Shown piece by piece: positions 17,653 to 27,003 of a DNA stretch of 64,000 nt. The DNA comes from Clostridium_F caseinilyticum (GTDB lineage: Bacteria > Bacillota > Clostridia > Clostridiales > Clostridiaceae). The DNA lies in the NCBI RefSeq assembly GCF_046127645.1, contig NZ_CP175919.1; one strand, written 5' to 3'. The notes under the pieces were generated by a model. It did no database searches, was not told the origin of the DNA, and saw only the letters and a list, made by a program, of their open reading frames with translations. Numbering within the stretch: position 1 is the first letter of the stretch; the number at the start of each line of letters is the position of its first letter. The position numbers were made by a program, and so were the translations under genes.

Positions 17653-18711
17653 ATGAAAAAGAAAACTATAATAATTATCGGGGCAATAGTAATAATTGGC
17701 TTGTTTTTAGTTTTAGGAATTTTTAAAAGTAAAAAAAGTGATGGAATAAGTGTAAAGACAATTAAAGTAACTAAAGGAGATGTGGAGTCATATCTATCCA
17801 CAACAGGGTCTGTAGTATCTAAGAATAGGAAAGAGTATTATGGAGCTCAAGGTAAAGTTAAAAAAGTTAATGTTAAAGTTGGAGATAAAGTAAAAAAAGG
17901 ACAAACCCTTTTGAGTTTTGATATGCCTGAATTAGAAAATGCTAAAGAAAGAGCTCAATTACAATATGAAAATGCAATTTTACAAAAAAAGGAATTAGTT
18001 GCTCAAAAAAATTCTGCACCAGATAAAATGAACCCTATAACAAGTGAAAAAATTCAACAAGCAGAAAACTCTGTAAGGTTGGCTGAATTAGAAATAGAAT
18101 CTGCTAACAATAAAATAAATGAAGGTGGAGGAAACATTGAATCTGATATTGATGGTGTAATAACAGAAGTTAATGTGCAAGATGGCGGAATAAGTACAGG
18201 AACACAACCTTTAGTGGTAGTTCAAAATGTAGATGATTTAAAAGTATCAATAGCCTTAGGAAAATATGATTCTGCAAAGGTTAAAAAGGGTATGAAGGTA
18301 TTTGTTAAAGATGACAATAAAAAGTATGAAGGGAAAGTAGATTTTATAGCACCTACAGCTAAAAAAGTTGCTAAGGAAGCAGGTGCCAATGATACTACAT
18401 TAGATTGTGAAATATATCTTCCTAAAAATAGTGCTAAAGATTTAAGAGTTGGGTTTGACGTAGATGTAGATATATTATTAGGAGAATCTAAAAAGGTATT
18501 AAAATTACCATTAGAAAGTATAAAAACAGATAAATATAATAAATCACATGTATATGTTATAGAAGAAGGAAAAGCTAAAGAAAAATTAGTACAATTAGGG
18601 ATACAATCAGATATGGAAGCTGAGATTATAAGTGGCTTAAAATTAGGAGAAAAAGTTATAGTAAATCCTAATACTTCAATTAGAACAGGTGTTAGTGTAC
18701 AAGAAAAGTAG
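17653..18711 (+). CDS. Efflux periplasmic adaptor subunit (MacA/HlyD-like)
   Basis: The membrane-fusion component of a MacAB-type ABC exporter. The 352-residue protein starts with a membrane anchor (about 6-22). The first biotinyl-lipoyl half follows (GAQGKVKKVNVKVGDKVKKGQTLLSFD), then a short coiled-coil hairpin (about 95-160, including ERAQLQYENAILQKKELVAQK), the second lipoyl half (SDIDGVITEVNVQDGG), and a beta-barrel domain. The ATPase gene follows after 10 bases and the permease overlaps that, so the three are one operon. In Gram-positives such systems export peptides or antibiotics, or sense them. Confidence 0.9.
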   Translation: MKKKTIIIIGAIVIIGLFLVLGIFKSKKSDGISVKTIKVTKGDVESYLSTTGSVVSKNRKEYYGAQGKVKKVNVKVGDKVKKGQTLLSFDMPELENAKERAQLQYENAILQKKELVAQKNSAPDKMNPITSEKIQQAENSVRLAELEIESANNKINEGGGNIESDIDGVITEVNVQDGGISTGTQPLVVVQNVDDLKVSIALGKYDSAKVKKGMKVFVKDDNKKYEGKVDFIAPTAKKVAKEAGANDTTLDCEIYLPKNSAKDLRVGFDVDVDILLGESKKVLKLPLESIKTDKYNKSHVYVIEEGKAKEKLVQLGIQSDMEAEIISGLKLGEKVIVNPNTSIRTGVSVQEK

Positions 18712-18721
18712 GTGATAAAAA

Positions 18722-19417
18722 TTGTTAACAGTTAAAGATATAGAGAAAACTTATAATACAGGAGAAATAAGTTTTAAAGCTTTAAAAGGAATATCTTTAG
18801 AAATAGAAAAAGGGGAATTTACATCTATAATGGGGCCATCTGGGTCTGGTAAATCTACATTTATGAATATATTAGGTTGTCTAGATAAAATGGACAAGGG
18901 TGAATATATATTGAATGGTAAAAATGTAACGGATTTAACAGAAAATGATTTAGCTTATGTTAGAAATAAAGAAATAGGATTTGTTTTTCAAGCATTTAAT
19001 TTGTTACCTAGAATGACAATATTGGATAATGTAGAATTACCAATGGTTTATGCAGGAGTACCATTAAAAGAAAGAAGAGAAAAAGCACTAAGTGCTTTAG
19101 AGAAAGTAGGACTTATAGATAGAATACATCATAGACCTAATGAAATATCCGGTGGGCAAAAGCAAAGGGTTGCTATAGCTAGGGCTATAGTTAATAGTCC
19201 ATCAGTTATAATGGCGGATGAGCCTACAGGAAATTTAGATACAAAATCATCACTAGACATAATAAGAATTTTTCAAAACTTAAATAGTGAAGGATCTACT
19301 ATAATAATGGTAACTCATGAACCCGATATTGCTAAATATACTAAAAGAATAGTTAAATTTAAAGATGGCCATATAGTATCAGATGAAAAAGTTTTAAATA
19401 GGGAGATAGTAGAATGA
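18722..19417 (+). CDS. ABC transporter ATPase (MacB/LolD type)
   Basis: A 231-residue cytoplasmic ATPase that powers the adjacent FtsX-type permease. Visible motifs: Walker A GPSGSGKST, Q-loop FVFQAFNLLPRMT, ABC signature ISGGQKQRVAIARA, Walker B VIMADEPTGNLD, and the H-loop VTHEP. The TTG start is supported by AGGTGATAAAA. Its stop overlaps the permease start (ATGA), indicating translational coupling. Confidence 0.95.
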   Translation: MLTVKDIEKTYNTGEISFKALKGISLEIEKGEFTSIMGPSGSGKSTFMNILGCLDKMDKGEYILNGKNVTDLTENDLAYVRNKEIGFVFQAFNLLPRMTILDNVELPMVYAGVPLKERREKALSALEKVGLIDRIHHRPNEISGGQKQRVAIARAIVNSPSVIMADEPTGNLDTKSSLDIIRIFQNLNSEGSTIIMVTHEPDIAKYTKRIVKFKDGHIVSDEKVLNREIVE

Positions 19418-20622
19418 AATTTTTAGAAAATTTGAAAATGGCTTTAGATAGCATAAAATCAAATAAAATGCGATCTTTTTTAACTATGCTAGGCATCATT
19501 ATAGGAATAAGCTCTGTTATAACTATAGTATCTTTAGGTAAAGGTGGACAAGACAGCATAACAGGTGAATTTGAAAAAATAGGATCTGCTACAGTAAGCA
19601 TAAAAGTAGATCAATCAAAGGCAGGCAGAAATGACTATATAAATCAAGAAGATGTTGATTTAATAAAAAATAAAATAGAAAAAGTTAAATATGTTGCACC
19701 AATGGTTTCAAGAGATGGTTTTGTAACAGAAGGAACTAAAAATAAAAAATTATATATAAATGGTTCAACACCAGATGTACAGTATATTAATAATGAGGAA
19801 ATAGTATACGGAAGGTTTTTTAATGAAGGTGAGCATGTAGAAGGTAAGCCTGTAGCTATAATAGATGAAATATCAGCAAGAAATATGTTTGGAACAGAAG
19901 ATGTAGTTGGAAGAAAATTAAAAATAAGTGCTAAAGCATCTAGTAAACAGGTTACTATAATAGGGGTCAGTAAAGCAGAGTCAGGACCTTTTTCTGGAGG
20001 TGGTGAGGATAGGCCAGTATTTTTAACATGTCCTATAAACTTTTTGAAAGATTTATATCCCGAAGATTTTATTATAGACAGTTTATATATTATAGCCACA
20101 GATAAAAATGATACTGAAGAAGCTGGAAGTATGGCTAAAAATATATTAGAAAATAGACACCATAATAAAGGTAAGGATATGTATAAGGTTGAAAATATGT
20201 TAAAACAATTAGATGAAGTGAATAAAGTTATAGGAATATTTACTACATTTATTGGAGCAGTAGCAGCTATATCTTTATTAGTTGGTGGTATAGGAGTTAT
20301 GAATATAATGCTAGTATCTGTCACAGAAAGAACTAGAGAAATAGGTATAAGGAAAGCATTAGGTGCTACTACGAAAAATATATTGGTACAGTTTTTAACA
20401 GAGTCTGTAATAATATCTTTAATAGGTGGACTTATAGGAATGATACTTGGGATAGTATTTGCAGAAGTTATAGGAGCATTTGTAAAGATATCTCCATCAG
20501 TATCTGTAAAAGCTATAATTGTAGCTATATTATTCTCTTCTTCTGTAGGAATATTCTTTGGTATATACCCAGCTAGAAAAGCAGCAAAACTAAATCCAAT
20601 AGATGCGCTAAGATACGAATAG
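19414..20622 (+). CDS. ABC transporter permease (MacB/FtsX type)
   Basis: A 402-residue permease with one N-terminal helix (about 20-40, MLGIIIGISSVITIVSLG), a large extracytoplasmic MacB-PCD domain (about 45-270), and three C-terminal helices that form the FtsX domain. VTERTREIGIRKALGA is the cytoplasmic coupling segment. It completes the three-gene efflux operon. The substrate is unknown. Confidence 0.93.
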   Translation: MKFLENLKMALDSIKSNKMRSFLTMLGIIIGISSVITIVSLGKGGQDSITGEFEKIGSATVSIKVDQSKAGRNDYINQEDVDLIKNKIEKVKYVAPMVSRDGFVTEGTKNKKLYINGSTPDVQYINNEEIVYGRFFNEGEHVEGKPVAIIDEISARNMFGTEDVVGRKLKISAKASSKQVTIIGVSKAESGPFSGGGEDRPVFLTCPINFLKDLYPEDFIIDSLYIIATDKNDTEEAGSMAKNILENRHHNKGKDMYKVENMLKQLDEVNKVIGIFTTFIGAVAAISLLVGGIGVMNIMLVSVTERTREIGIRKALGATTKNILVQFLTESVIISLIGGLIGMILGIVFAEVIGAFVKISPSVSVKAIIVAILFSSSVGIFFGIYPARKAAKLNPIDALRYE

Positions 20623-20634
20623 AGTTTAGGGCAT

Positions 20635-20662
20635 TTGCTTATAACTTTATAAGTGATATAAT
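20635..20662 (+). promoter_or_regulatory. Vegetative promoter before the Mrp-family gene
   Basis: TTGCTT (20635-20640), a 16-base spacer and a perfect TATAAT (20657-20662). Confidence 0.6.
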
Positions 20663-20703
20663 TACACTATAAATTTACTTTGAAATATATAGGAGGTTTT
20701 TTA

Positions 20704-21546
20704 ATGAGTAATTGTGATAGCTGTGCTAGCAAAGGAACATGTAATAGTGAGGGAAGCTGTTCTAAAGAAACGTTTAAATATGGAAAAGCAAAAAATATTA
20801 TAGGTGTAATTAGTGGAAAAGGTGGAGTTGGAAAGTCAACAATAACAGGAGTATTAGCTACTAAATTAAGAGAAGAAGGTTATAGAGTAGGTGTATTAGA
20901 TGGTGATATAACAGGACCATCTATCCCAAGATTTTTCGGTATTAGCGATAAAAGAGCGGCTATAATTCCAACGGGAGAAAAGGAAGAAGTTAAAATAGTT
21001 CCTGTAGAAACTAAAACAGGAATAAAAGTAATGTCTTTAAATTTATTAACAGAACAAGAAGAAGCACCTGTTATATGGAGAGGACCTGTTATAACAGGAG
21101 TTTTAACTCAAATGTATACTGATACTGAATGGGGTGAATTAGATTACTTACTTATAGATATGCCTCCAGGAACTGGTGATATAGCGTTAACTGTAATGCA
21201 AAGTCTACCTGTTACTAAAATGGTAGTTGTTTCTACACCCCAAGATATGGTTTCCATGATAGTTAAGAAAGTGGTTATAATGATAGAAAAAATGGGAATA
21301 GAAATTTTAGGTGTAGTAGAAAATATGTCTTATATAAAATGTGGAGGTTGTGGAGAAAAGCTAAATGTATTTAGTAAAAAATCAGCAAAAGAACAAGCAG
21401 AGTATTTAAATATACCATTAATAGCAGATATGCCTATAAATCTTAATTTAGCTGAAGCGATGGAAAATGGCGAAGTAGAAAAATTTATTGCAAATAATGA
21501 AGAATATACTCAGTTATATAATAACTTTAAAAGTTTATATAAATAA
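20704..21546 (+). CDS. Mrp/NBP35-family ATP-binding iron-sulfur carrier
   Basis: A P-loop ATPase that scaffolds or transfers iron-sulfur clusters. The 280-residue product has an N-terminal cysteine-rich stretch (CDSCASKGTCNSEGSC), the deviant Walker A SGKGGVGKST, the switch region DGDITGPSIPRF, IDMPPGTGD, and the C-terminal cluster-binding pair IKCGGCGEK. AGGAGG precedes ATG 20704 with 7 bases spacing. A strong terminator follows, so it is monocistronic. Confidence 0.93.
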   Translation: MSNCDSCASKGTCNSEGSCSKETFKYGKAKNIIGVISGKGGVGKSTITGVLATKLREEGYRVGVLDGDITGPSIPRFFGISDKRAAIIPTGEKEEVKIVPVETKTGIKVMSLNLLTEQEEAPVIWRGPVITGVLTQMYTDTEWGELDYLLIDMPPGTGDIALTVMQSLPVTKMVVVSTPQDMVSMIVKKVVIMIEKMGIEILGVVENMSYIKCGGCGEKLNVFSKKSAKEQAEYLNIPLIADMPINLNLAEAMENGEVEKFIANNEEYTQLYNNFKSLYK

Positions 21547-21592
21547 ACAATAAGGCTTCAATGAATATTTATTGAAGCCTTATTGTTTTTTT
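21546..21592 (+). terminator. Intrinsic terminator
   Basis: A perfect 17-bp stem (21546-21562 with 21571-21587), an 8-base loop and a T-run. Confidence 0.92.
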
Positions 21593-21673
21593 ATATGGTT
21601 ATTTTACGAATAAAAAATATATAAAAGATCAATATAATTATATGATAATTTATATTGAGAGGAGATATTTATA

Positions 21674-21865
21674 ATGAAGATAGAAATTAATAAAAAAAAG
21701 TGTATAGGATGTGGTTTATGTCAGGATATAGGGGATGGATTATTTAAAATAGGAGAAGACGATAAAGCAGAGTTAACAATAGAACCAATACCAATTATAA
21801 AAGAGCAATATGGTAAAGAAGCAGAATATATTTGTCCTGTTAACGCCATAACAACTATAATATAA
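21674..21865 (+). CDS. Small single-cluster ferredoxin
   Basis: A 63-residue electron carrier. It has CIGCGLC near the N-terminus (Cys10, 13, 16) and a distal CP motif (ICPVNAI), the pattern for one [4Fe-4S] cluster as in Thermotoga/Pyrococcus-type ferredoxins. GAGGAG precedes the ATG. A partner enzyme is not evident from the neighbours. Confidence 0.92.
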   Translation: MKIEINKKKCIGCGLCQDIGDGLFKIGEDDKAELTIEPIPIIKEQYGKEAEYICPVNAITTII

Positions 21866-22091
21866 ATGCAAATCCATAAAATGATTTTTATGTTAATAGG
21901 TTTAAAGAATAAGATAAAAATGAAAAGCAGAATAAAATAACTATTTCAGAATAATATATTAATCATTAATATATTTAAAAGGACAAGCTTTTGTACTAAT
22001 ATTATATTTTTGTTGAGTTTATTATATTATTATTTATAAAATGTTAGATTCATGTAAATAAAATCATTAGTGTAGCATTTTATATATAAAT

Positions 22092-22442
22092 AAGCTAGCA
22101 AGAATAGATAGATTTACTATATTACTAATATTTGGTATAATAATAGGGATTATTATGGAGATTATTCATTTTAACCAGTACTTGGTATGGTAAATTTTTA
22201 GCTGTTTGTGCTAGTGTATTTATAGCAGCAGTTATAATATACGTGTAATTATTAAGTGGAGATGTTGGTATGGAGTCCTCTATGGCTTGTCTTATAAGTT
22301 ATATTATAGTAGGACATAAAATATATATCCTACTATAATAGTTTCATATAGTAAATTACCATCATTAGATGTTAGTATGAGTTGTGAAGTTAAAGATATA
22401 GAGAATATAGGTTTAGATAATAAAATATATAATAAATTTTAA
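22092..22442 (+). pseudogene. Decayed membrane transporter, probably a ClC-type chloride channel
   Basis: Three short reading-frame pieces in different frames encode hydrophobic peptides that line up as one protein tail: RIDRFTILLIFGIIIGII, then WYGKFLAVCASVFIAAVIIYV, then GMESSMACLISYIIVGHK, and after a frame change IYPTIIVSYSKLPSLDV. The last stretch resembles the C-terminal end of ClC channels, where SIYPTQ-like residues follow the last helix. Frameshifts, stops and a missing N-terminal bulk (families are about 400 residues or longer) show decay. The family call is inference. The rest of the gap 21866-22447 shows nothing I can support. Confidence 0.5.
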
Positions 22443-22447
22443 AATTA

Positions 22448-22624
22448 TTAGAAAAAATTTATAATTTTATTATAAGGAATTTGTTCTTTACAAGGATTTA
22501 TGTTTATTTTATCACCTATTTTAGCATCATCATGAAGATCTTTAATATCTACAGCTAAATTTAAGCCATTGTTAAATTTAACTATAACATTATTTTCGTT
22601 TATGTCTATAATTTCACCTAACAT
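22448..22624 (-). CDS. Small 58-residue protein of unknown function
   Basis: A short minus-strand gene starting MLGEIIDINENNVIVKF and ending KIINFF. It has a near-perfect AAAGGAGGTG box 6 bases before the ATG. Alternating hydrophobic residues and the pattern GEIIDI..NVIVKF..GLNLAVDI...IGDKINI suggest a small all-beta (SH3/OB-like) fold; this is inference. It lies between the decayed transporter and the GGDEF gene, divergent from the latter. Confidence 0.7.
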   Translation of the reverse strand: MLGEIIDINENNVIVKFNNGLNLAVDIKDLHDDAKIGDKININPCKEQIPYNKIINFF

Positions 22625-22697
22625 AGTAGCACCTCCTTTATATATTTTTTTATAAAAGTCATATATTATTCATTAAATAAATTAATTGGGGGTTAAT

Positions 22698-23768
22698 ATG
22701 TTATATGTTTTTATAATTATATTATTTTTGATTATGATAATATATCAGAATATTACCATAATTAAGCTAAAAAAGAATATAAAAAAGTTAGAATATTCCA
22801 AAAATAAAATTTATCATATGACAAAAGATGTTAGTAAACAAAAAAATATAGATAAAATATATGAAACAATATTACAAACAGCTATAGATTTGATACCAAA
22901 AGCAACCCAGGGCAGCATTTTAATAATGGATGAAAAGCAAGAATTTAATTATGTTGCAATAATAGGTTATGATGATAAGTTAAAAAATATAAAATTGAAT
23001 AAGAAAGAAGTCTGTTTATATAGAATAAATAGATTTAAAGAAACAGCTATAATTGAAAATCCATTAAAATTAGATGAAAAAATTTTAGACGAAGAAAAGA
23101 TAAATGAATTTAAAGAGTTGCAAGCATTAAATATAAGTTGCATAATTTCAGCACCAATATATATAGATAATAAATTATTTGGTCAAATTAATATAGATTG
23201 TATAAAGGAAAATTATATATTTAAACAAGAAGATTTAGAGTTAATGGATTATATAAAAGATGAATTACAATTAATAATAAAATCTTTTATGGTAAAAGAA
23301 GAATTAATACATAAAGCTAATTATGATGAGCTGACAAAAGTTTTTAATAGAAGATATTTTAATGAGATAATGAGAAATGAAAGAAAAGGAAGCAATAAGA
23401 CTTTAGTATTGATTGATATTGATAATTTTAAAACCATAAATGACATTTATGGACATAATACTGGGGATTTTATTTTAAAAGATTTTGCTAACTTAATAAA
23501 AAGGTACTTAAGAGATAAAGATTTATTTTTTAGATTTGGTGGGGATGAGTTTATAGTATTATTTAATAATTTAGATGACAAAAGTGTTATAAATTTTATG
23601 GAGAATATTAGGGGAAAAGTTAATAATAATAAAATTAAAGGAATAAATATAGATTTTAGTTATGGTATAAGTAAACTTGAAAATTATAAACTAGGAAATT
23701 ATGATGAAATAATAAATTTAGCTGATAAGAACATGTATATTAATAAAAATAAGAAAATTATAGTATAA
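22698..23768 (+). CDS. GAF-GGDEF diguanylate cyclase
   Basis: Makes the second messenger c-di-GMP from two GTP. The 356-residue product has an N-terminal membrane helix (about 2-20), a short coiled segment, a GAF-type sensor domain (about 45-195) and a C-terminal GGDEF domain with DIDNFKTINDIYGHNTGD and an intact FRFGGDEFIV active-site loop. No EAL domain is present. No RxxD inhibitory site is evident. I use ATG 22698, with GGGGGTT upstream. The GAF ligand is unknown. Confidence 0.9.
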   Translation: MLYVFIIILFLIMIIYQNITIIKLKKNIKKLEYSKNKIYHMTKDVSKQKNIDKIYETILQTAIDLIPKATQGSILIMDEKQEFNYVAIIGYDDKLKNIKLNKKEVCLYRINRFKETAIIENPLKLDEKILDEEKINEFKELQALNISCIISAPIYIDNKLFGQINIDCIKENYIFKQEDLELMDYIKDELQLIIKSFMVKEELIHKANYDELTKVFNRRYFNEIMRNERKGSNKTLVLIDIDNFKTINDIYGHNTGDFILKDFANLIKRYLRDKDLFFRFGGDEFIVLFNNLDDKSVINFMENIRGKVNNNKIKGINIDFSYGISKLENYKLGNYDEIINLADKNMYINKNKKIIV

Positions 23769-23825
23769 AAAATAGTAACCGGTTAAACTTAGTAGCATAT
23801 ATTCATAGATATAGAGGTGAATATA

Positions 23826-24554
23826 TTGGATAGGAAACAGGTTATATTTAGAATATTTCTATCTATAGTAATCGGTGGGGCTATAGGAGTTGAAAGAGAG
23901 AGAAAGAATAGACCAGCTGGATTTAGAACTCATATATTGGTTTGTATAGGCTCTTGTATGGCTGTAATGATACAGTTATATATAATAGAATACATGAAAG
24001 AAATGATACGAATAAATGGAGAATTTAAATATTTATTAAGTGCAGATATATCTAGAATGGCTTCTCAAGTTATTACAGGGGTTGGGTTTTTAGGAGCTGG
24101 TACTATTATAAGGGATAAAGGTTCTGTAAAAGGATTAACAACTGCAGCAAGTATTTGGGTAGTTGCTTGTATAGGAATTTCTGTAGGATTAGGATTTTAT
24201 TTTTTAAGTTTAGTGGGTTTTTTAGGATTGATATTATCTCTGATTGTTTTTGAGAATATAGAAAGTTCAATGATTGATAAAACTAAAGAATATAATATTA
24301 GTATAGAGTATTTACCTAAAAATAATGTAATAGAATATGTTATCGGTGAATTATTAAAAAATCAAATAACAATAAAAAGTATAAAAATTTTTGATAAAGG
24401 GATTAATGAAAATCAAATAATAAAAATAAAATTAACTGTAAGTACAAATAATAGATTAAGTTTTTTGTCTGTAATCCAAAACTTACAAAGCAACAAAAAT
24501 ATACATGATATAAATATATTAAAAATTAACAGAATGAAGAATAGAACATTATAG
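23826..24554 (+). CDS. MgtC/SapB family membrane protein
   Basis: A 242-residue inner-membrane protein. The first about 140 residues form the MgtC domain with the family signatures GAIGVERERKNRPAGFRTHILV and TGVGFLGAGTIIRDKGSVKGLTTAASIW, followed by a soluble ACT-like tail. MgtC proteins are linked to magnesium limitation and modulation of ATP synthase in other bacteria. TTG 23826 is preferred because AGAGGTGA lies 5 bases upstream. A terminator follows. Confidence 0.92.
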   Translation: MDRKQVIFRIFLSIVIGGAIGVERERKNRPAGFRTHILVCIGSCMAVMIQLYIIEYMKEMIRINGEFKYLLSADISRMASQVITGVGFLGAGTIIRDKGSVKGLTTAASIWVVACIGISVGLGFYFLSLVGFLGLILSLIVFENIESSMIDKTKEYNISIEYLPKNNVIEYVIGELLKNQITIKSIKIFDKGINENQIIKIKLTVSTNNRLSFLSVIQNLQSNKNIHDINILKINRMKNRTL

Positions 24555-24565
24555 TAAAGTGTAAA

Positions 24566-24612
24566 AAGAACATATATTTTTAACATAAAATATATGTTCT
24601 TGTTGTTTTTTG
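24566..24612 (+). terminator. Intrinsic terminator after mgtC-like gene
   Basis: A stem of about 14 bp (AAGAACATATATTTT and complement) with a T-rich tail. Confidence 0.8.
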
Positions 24613-24767
24613 TAATAAAAAATATACTAATTTGAGCAATTATAACATTTTACGTTAGAGTATAAATATATATAAATATCAAGTATATACATTGTATAAA
24701 ATTTAATATAAAAGTTAGATAAATTACATTAATTAGACTTAATCGGTATATTTATTTAAATATAAAA

Positions 24768-24827
24768 TTGCTGAAAAAAATTTAAGATAGTATAATGTTC
24801 AAAGTACATACACACAATATGTTGTAG
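24768..24827 (+). promoter_or_regulatory. nrdDG promoter with a candidate NrdR box
   Basis: TTGCTG (24768-24773), 17 bases, TATAAT (24791-24796). Just downstream, ACACAATATGTTGTAG (24812-24827) matches 13 of 16 positions of the NrdR box consensus acaCwAtATaTwGtgt. NrdR boxes usually come in pairs; no clear second copy was seen. Confidence 0.5.
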
Positions 24828-24843
24828 GTAGGAGGAATATTGT

Positions 24844-26985
24844 ATGCTATATGTTGTGAAAAGAGACGGAAGAAAGGTAGAGTTTGATGCTGTCAAAATA
24901 TCAAATGCTATTAAAGGTTCAGCAGAAGAAATTGCTTTTGATATGAAAGAAAGCGAAGTTATAAGCTTAACTCAAAGAGTTATAAAAAACATAGAGGATT
25001 CTGATAAAAAGGAAATATCAGTAGAGGATATACAAAATCTAGTTGAACATATTTTAATAGATAATGGGTTTAACGAAATAGGATATGCTTATTCAAATTA
25101 TAGAAAAGAGAGAACAAAAATAAGAGAAATAAAATCTGAATTGATGACAGCTATAAAAAAAATAGGCGTAGAGACAGATAGAGATAACGCAAATGTAGGT
25201 AATAACTTTAGTTCTAAACTTTTAAGAATAGCTAGTGAATCTAATAAGTGGTATAACTTAGGGGTTATGCCAAAACATTTAGCTAAACTACATGAAAATG
25301 GAGATATATATTATCATGATTTAGATAGTTACAATTTAACAGTAAATTGTTTAAATATAGATACAGGAAAAATATTGCAAAGAGGATTTAATACAGGTTA
25401 TGGAACTATTAATGCTCCAAAGAGAATTGAAAGTGCTGCAGAATTAAGTTGTATATTATTACAATCTACCCAAAATGATATGTTCGGAGGGCAAGCACAT
25501 GTAAATTTCGACAATGATATGGCTTTATTCATTCCTAACACTAGATTTGAAATAAGAAAAGAAATAGTAGCAAATTTAAAAGGACTAGATTTACAAGAAG
25601 AAAGCTTAAATAAAGAAAAAGTAGATGAATTGGTAGAAGAAAGATTAAGATTAAGAATACATCAAGCTATGCAAGGAATAGTTTATAATTTAAATACTAT
25701 GCATTCTAGAGCTGGCTCTCAAGTACCGTTTAGTTCCATAAATATAGGAATACCTAAAAATAAAGATGCTGCTTTAATATGTGAAATATTTTTAGAAGAA
25801 TATGAAAAAGGATTAGGCAAAGGTGAACAACCAATATTCCCCAATATAATATTTAGAGTAAAAGAGGGAGTAAATAGAGAAGAAAAGGATCCTTATTATT
25901 ATTTATTTAAATTAGCTGCTAGAATAGCAGGCAAGAGAATGAATCCTACATTTATGAATATGGATTCAGATTTTAATAAGAAATATTATGATAAAGGAAT
26001 AATACCAGCCACTATGGGATGTAGAACTTATGTATGCTCTAATATAAACGGTGAAGAGGGTCCAGCTGGAAGAGGTAACATAGCTCCAACTACTATAAAT
26101 CTTCCTAGAGTTGGGATATTAGCTAAAAAAGATCTAGATAAATTCTTTACTTTATTAGATAATAGATTAGAATTAGCAAGAGAATCTTTATTGCATAGAT
26201 ATGGAATATTGAAAAAGCTAAGAGTAAAAGATTTACCTTTCGTTGTAGGGGAAGGTCTTATGAAAGGATCAGAGAATTTATCACCAGATGATTCAATCGA
26301 ACCTATATTAAAACAAGGATCTTGGGCTATAGGATTTATAGGATTAGCAGAAACCTTAATAGCACTTATAGGAAGTCATCATGGGGAAACAGAAGAAGCT
26401 AAGGAATTAGGAATGAAAATAGTTTCTCATATAAGAGATTTCTGTGATAAATATAAAGAAATAGATAAATTAAATTGGAGTTGCTATGCTACACCTGCTG
26501 AGGGATTAAGTGGTAAATTTATTGTTCAAGATAAGAAAGTTTTTGGAGAGATTAAAGGTGTTACTGACAAAAACTATTATACTAATAGTTATCATATACC
26601 AGTAGGTTTTTCAATATCAATTAAGGAAAAAATAAATATAGAAGCTCCTTATCATAAAATGTGTAATGGTGGACATATAAGTTATATTGAACTAGATGAT
26701 TATCCATCAGAAGAAGTGATTATGGATATAATTCAATATGCTTATAGAAATACTAATATATCTTATATGGGAATAAATTTCCACATAAAATATTGTAGAG
26801 AATGTGGAACATATCTTGGAGTAGAAGAAAAAGTCTGCAACAATTGTGGAAGCACAAATATACAAGGTATATCTAGGGTAACAGGGTATTTAAGTTTAGA
26901 TGAAAGATTTGGTTCAGGTAAAGTAGCTGAAAGAGCAGATAGAACATCAAATGATTCTAATCATAGAAAAATCTATACTGTATAA
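24844..26985 (+). CDS. nrdD: Anaerobic ribonucleoside-triphosphate reductase (class III)
   Basis: Reduces NTPs to dNTPs without oxygen using a glycyl radical. The 713-residue product begins with an ATP-cone (about 1-92; VKRDGRKVEFD). It ends with a zinc site (CRECG...CNNCG) and the glycyl-radical loop SRVTGYLSLDERFG, with the glycine at residue 681, the same distance from the C-terminus as in E. coli NrdD. GGAGG precedes the ATG. The activase gene nrdG follows directly. Confidence 0.97.
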   Translation: MLYVVKRDGRKVEFDAVKISNAIKGSAEEIAFDMKESEVISLTQRVIKNIEDSDKKEISVEDIQNLVEHILIDNGFNEIGYAYSNYRKERTKIREIKSELMTAIKKIGVETDRDNANVGNNFSSKLLRIASESNKWYNLGVMPKHLAKLHENGDIYYHDLDSYNLTVNCLNIDTGKILQRGFNTGYGTINAPKRIESAAELSCILLQSTQNDMFGGQAHVNFDNDMALFIPNTRFEIRKEIVANLKGLDLQEESLNKEKVDELVEERLRLRIHQAMQGIVYNLNTMHSRAGSQVPFSSINIGIPKNKDAALICEIFLEEYEKGLGKGEQPIFPNIIFRVKEGVNREEKDPYYYLFKLAARIAGKRMNPTFMNMDSDFNKKYYDKGIIPATMGCRTYVCSNINGEEGPAGRGNIAPTTINLPRVGILAKKDLDKFFTLLDNRLELARESLLHRYGILKKLRVKDLPFVVGEGLMKGSENLSPDDSIEPILKQGSWAIGFIGLAETLIALIGSHHGETEEAKELGMKIVSHIRDFCDKYKEIDKLNWSCYATPAEGLSGKFIVQDKKVFGEIKGVTDKNYYTNSYHIPVGFSISIKEKINIEAPYHKMCNGGHISYIELDDYPSEEVIMDIIQYAYRNTNISYMGINFHIKYCRECGTYLGVEEKVCNNCGSTNIQGISRVTGYLSLDERFGSGKVAERADRTSNDSNHRKIYTV

Positions 26986-27003
26986 TAATTGAGGTGTTTA
27001 ACC

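Noticed and set aside
19644..20324. 226-residue minus-strand frame opposite the MacB-type permease
   Set aside because: Shadow of a well-supported permease; composition is that of a complement.
17653..20622. Bacteriocin or lantibiotic self-immunity locus
   Set aside because: The three genes form a standard MacAB-like exporter; no precursor, modification enzyme or two-component system accompanies them.
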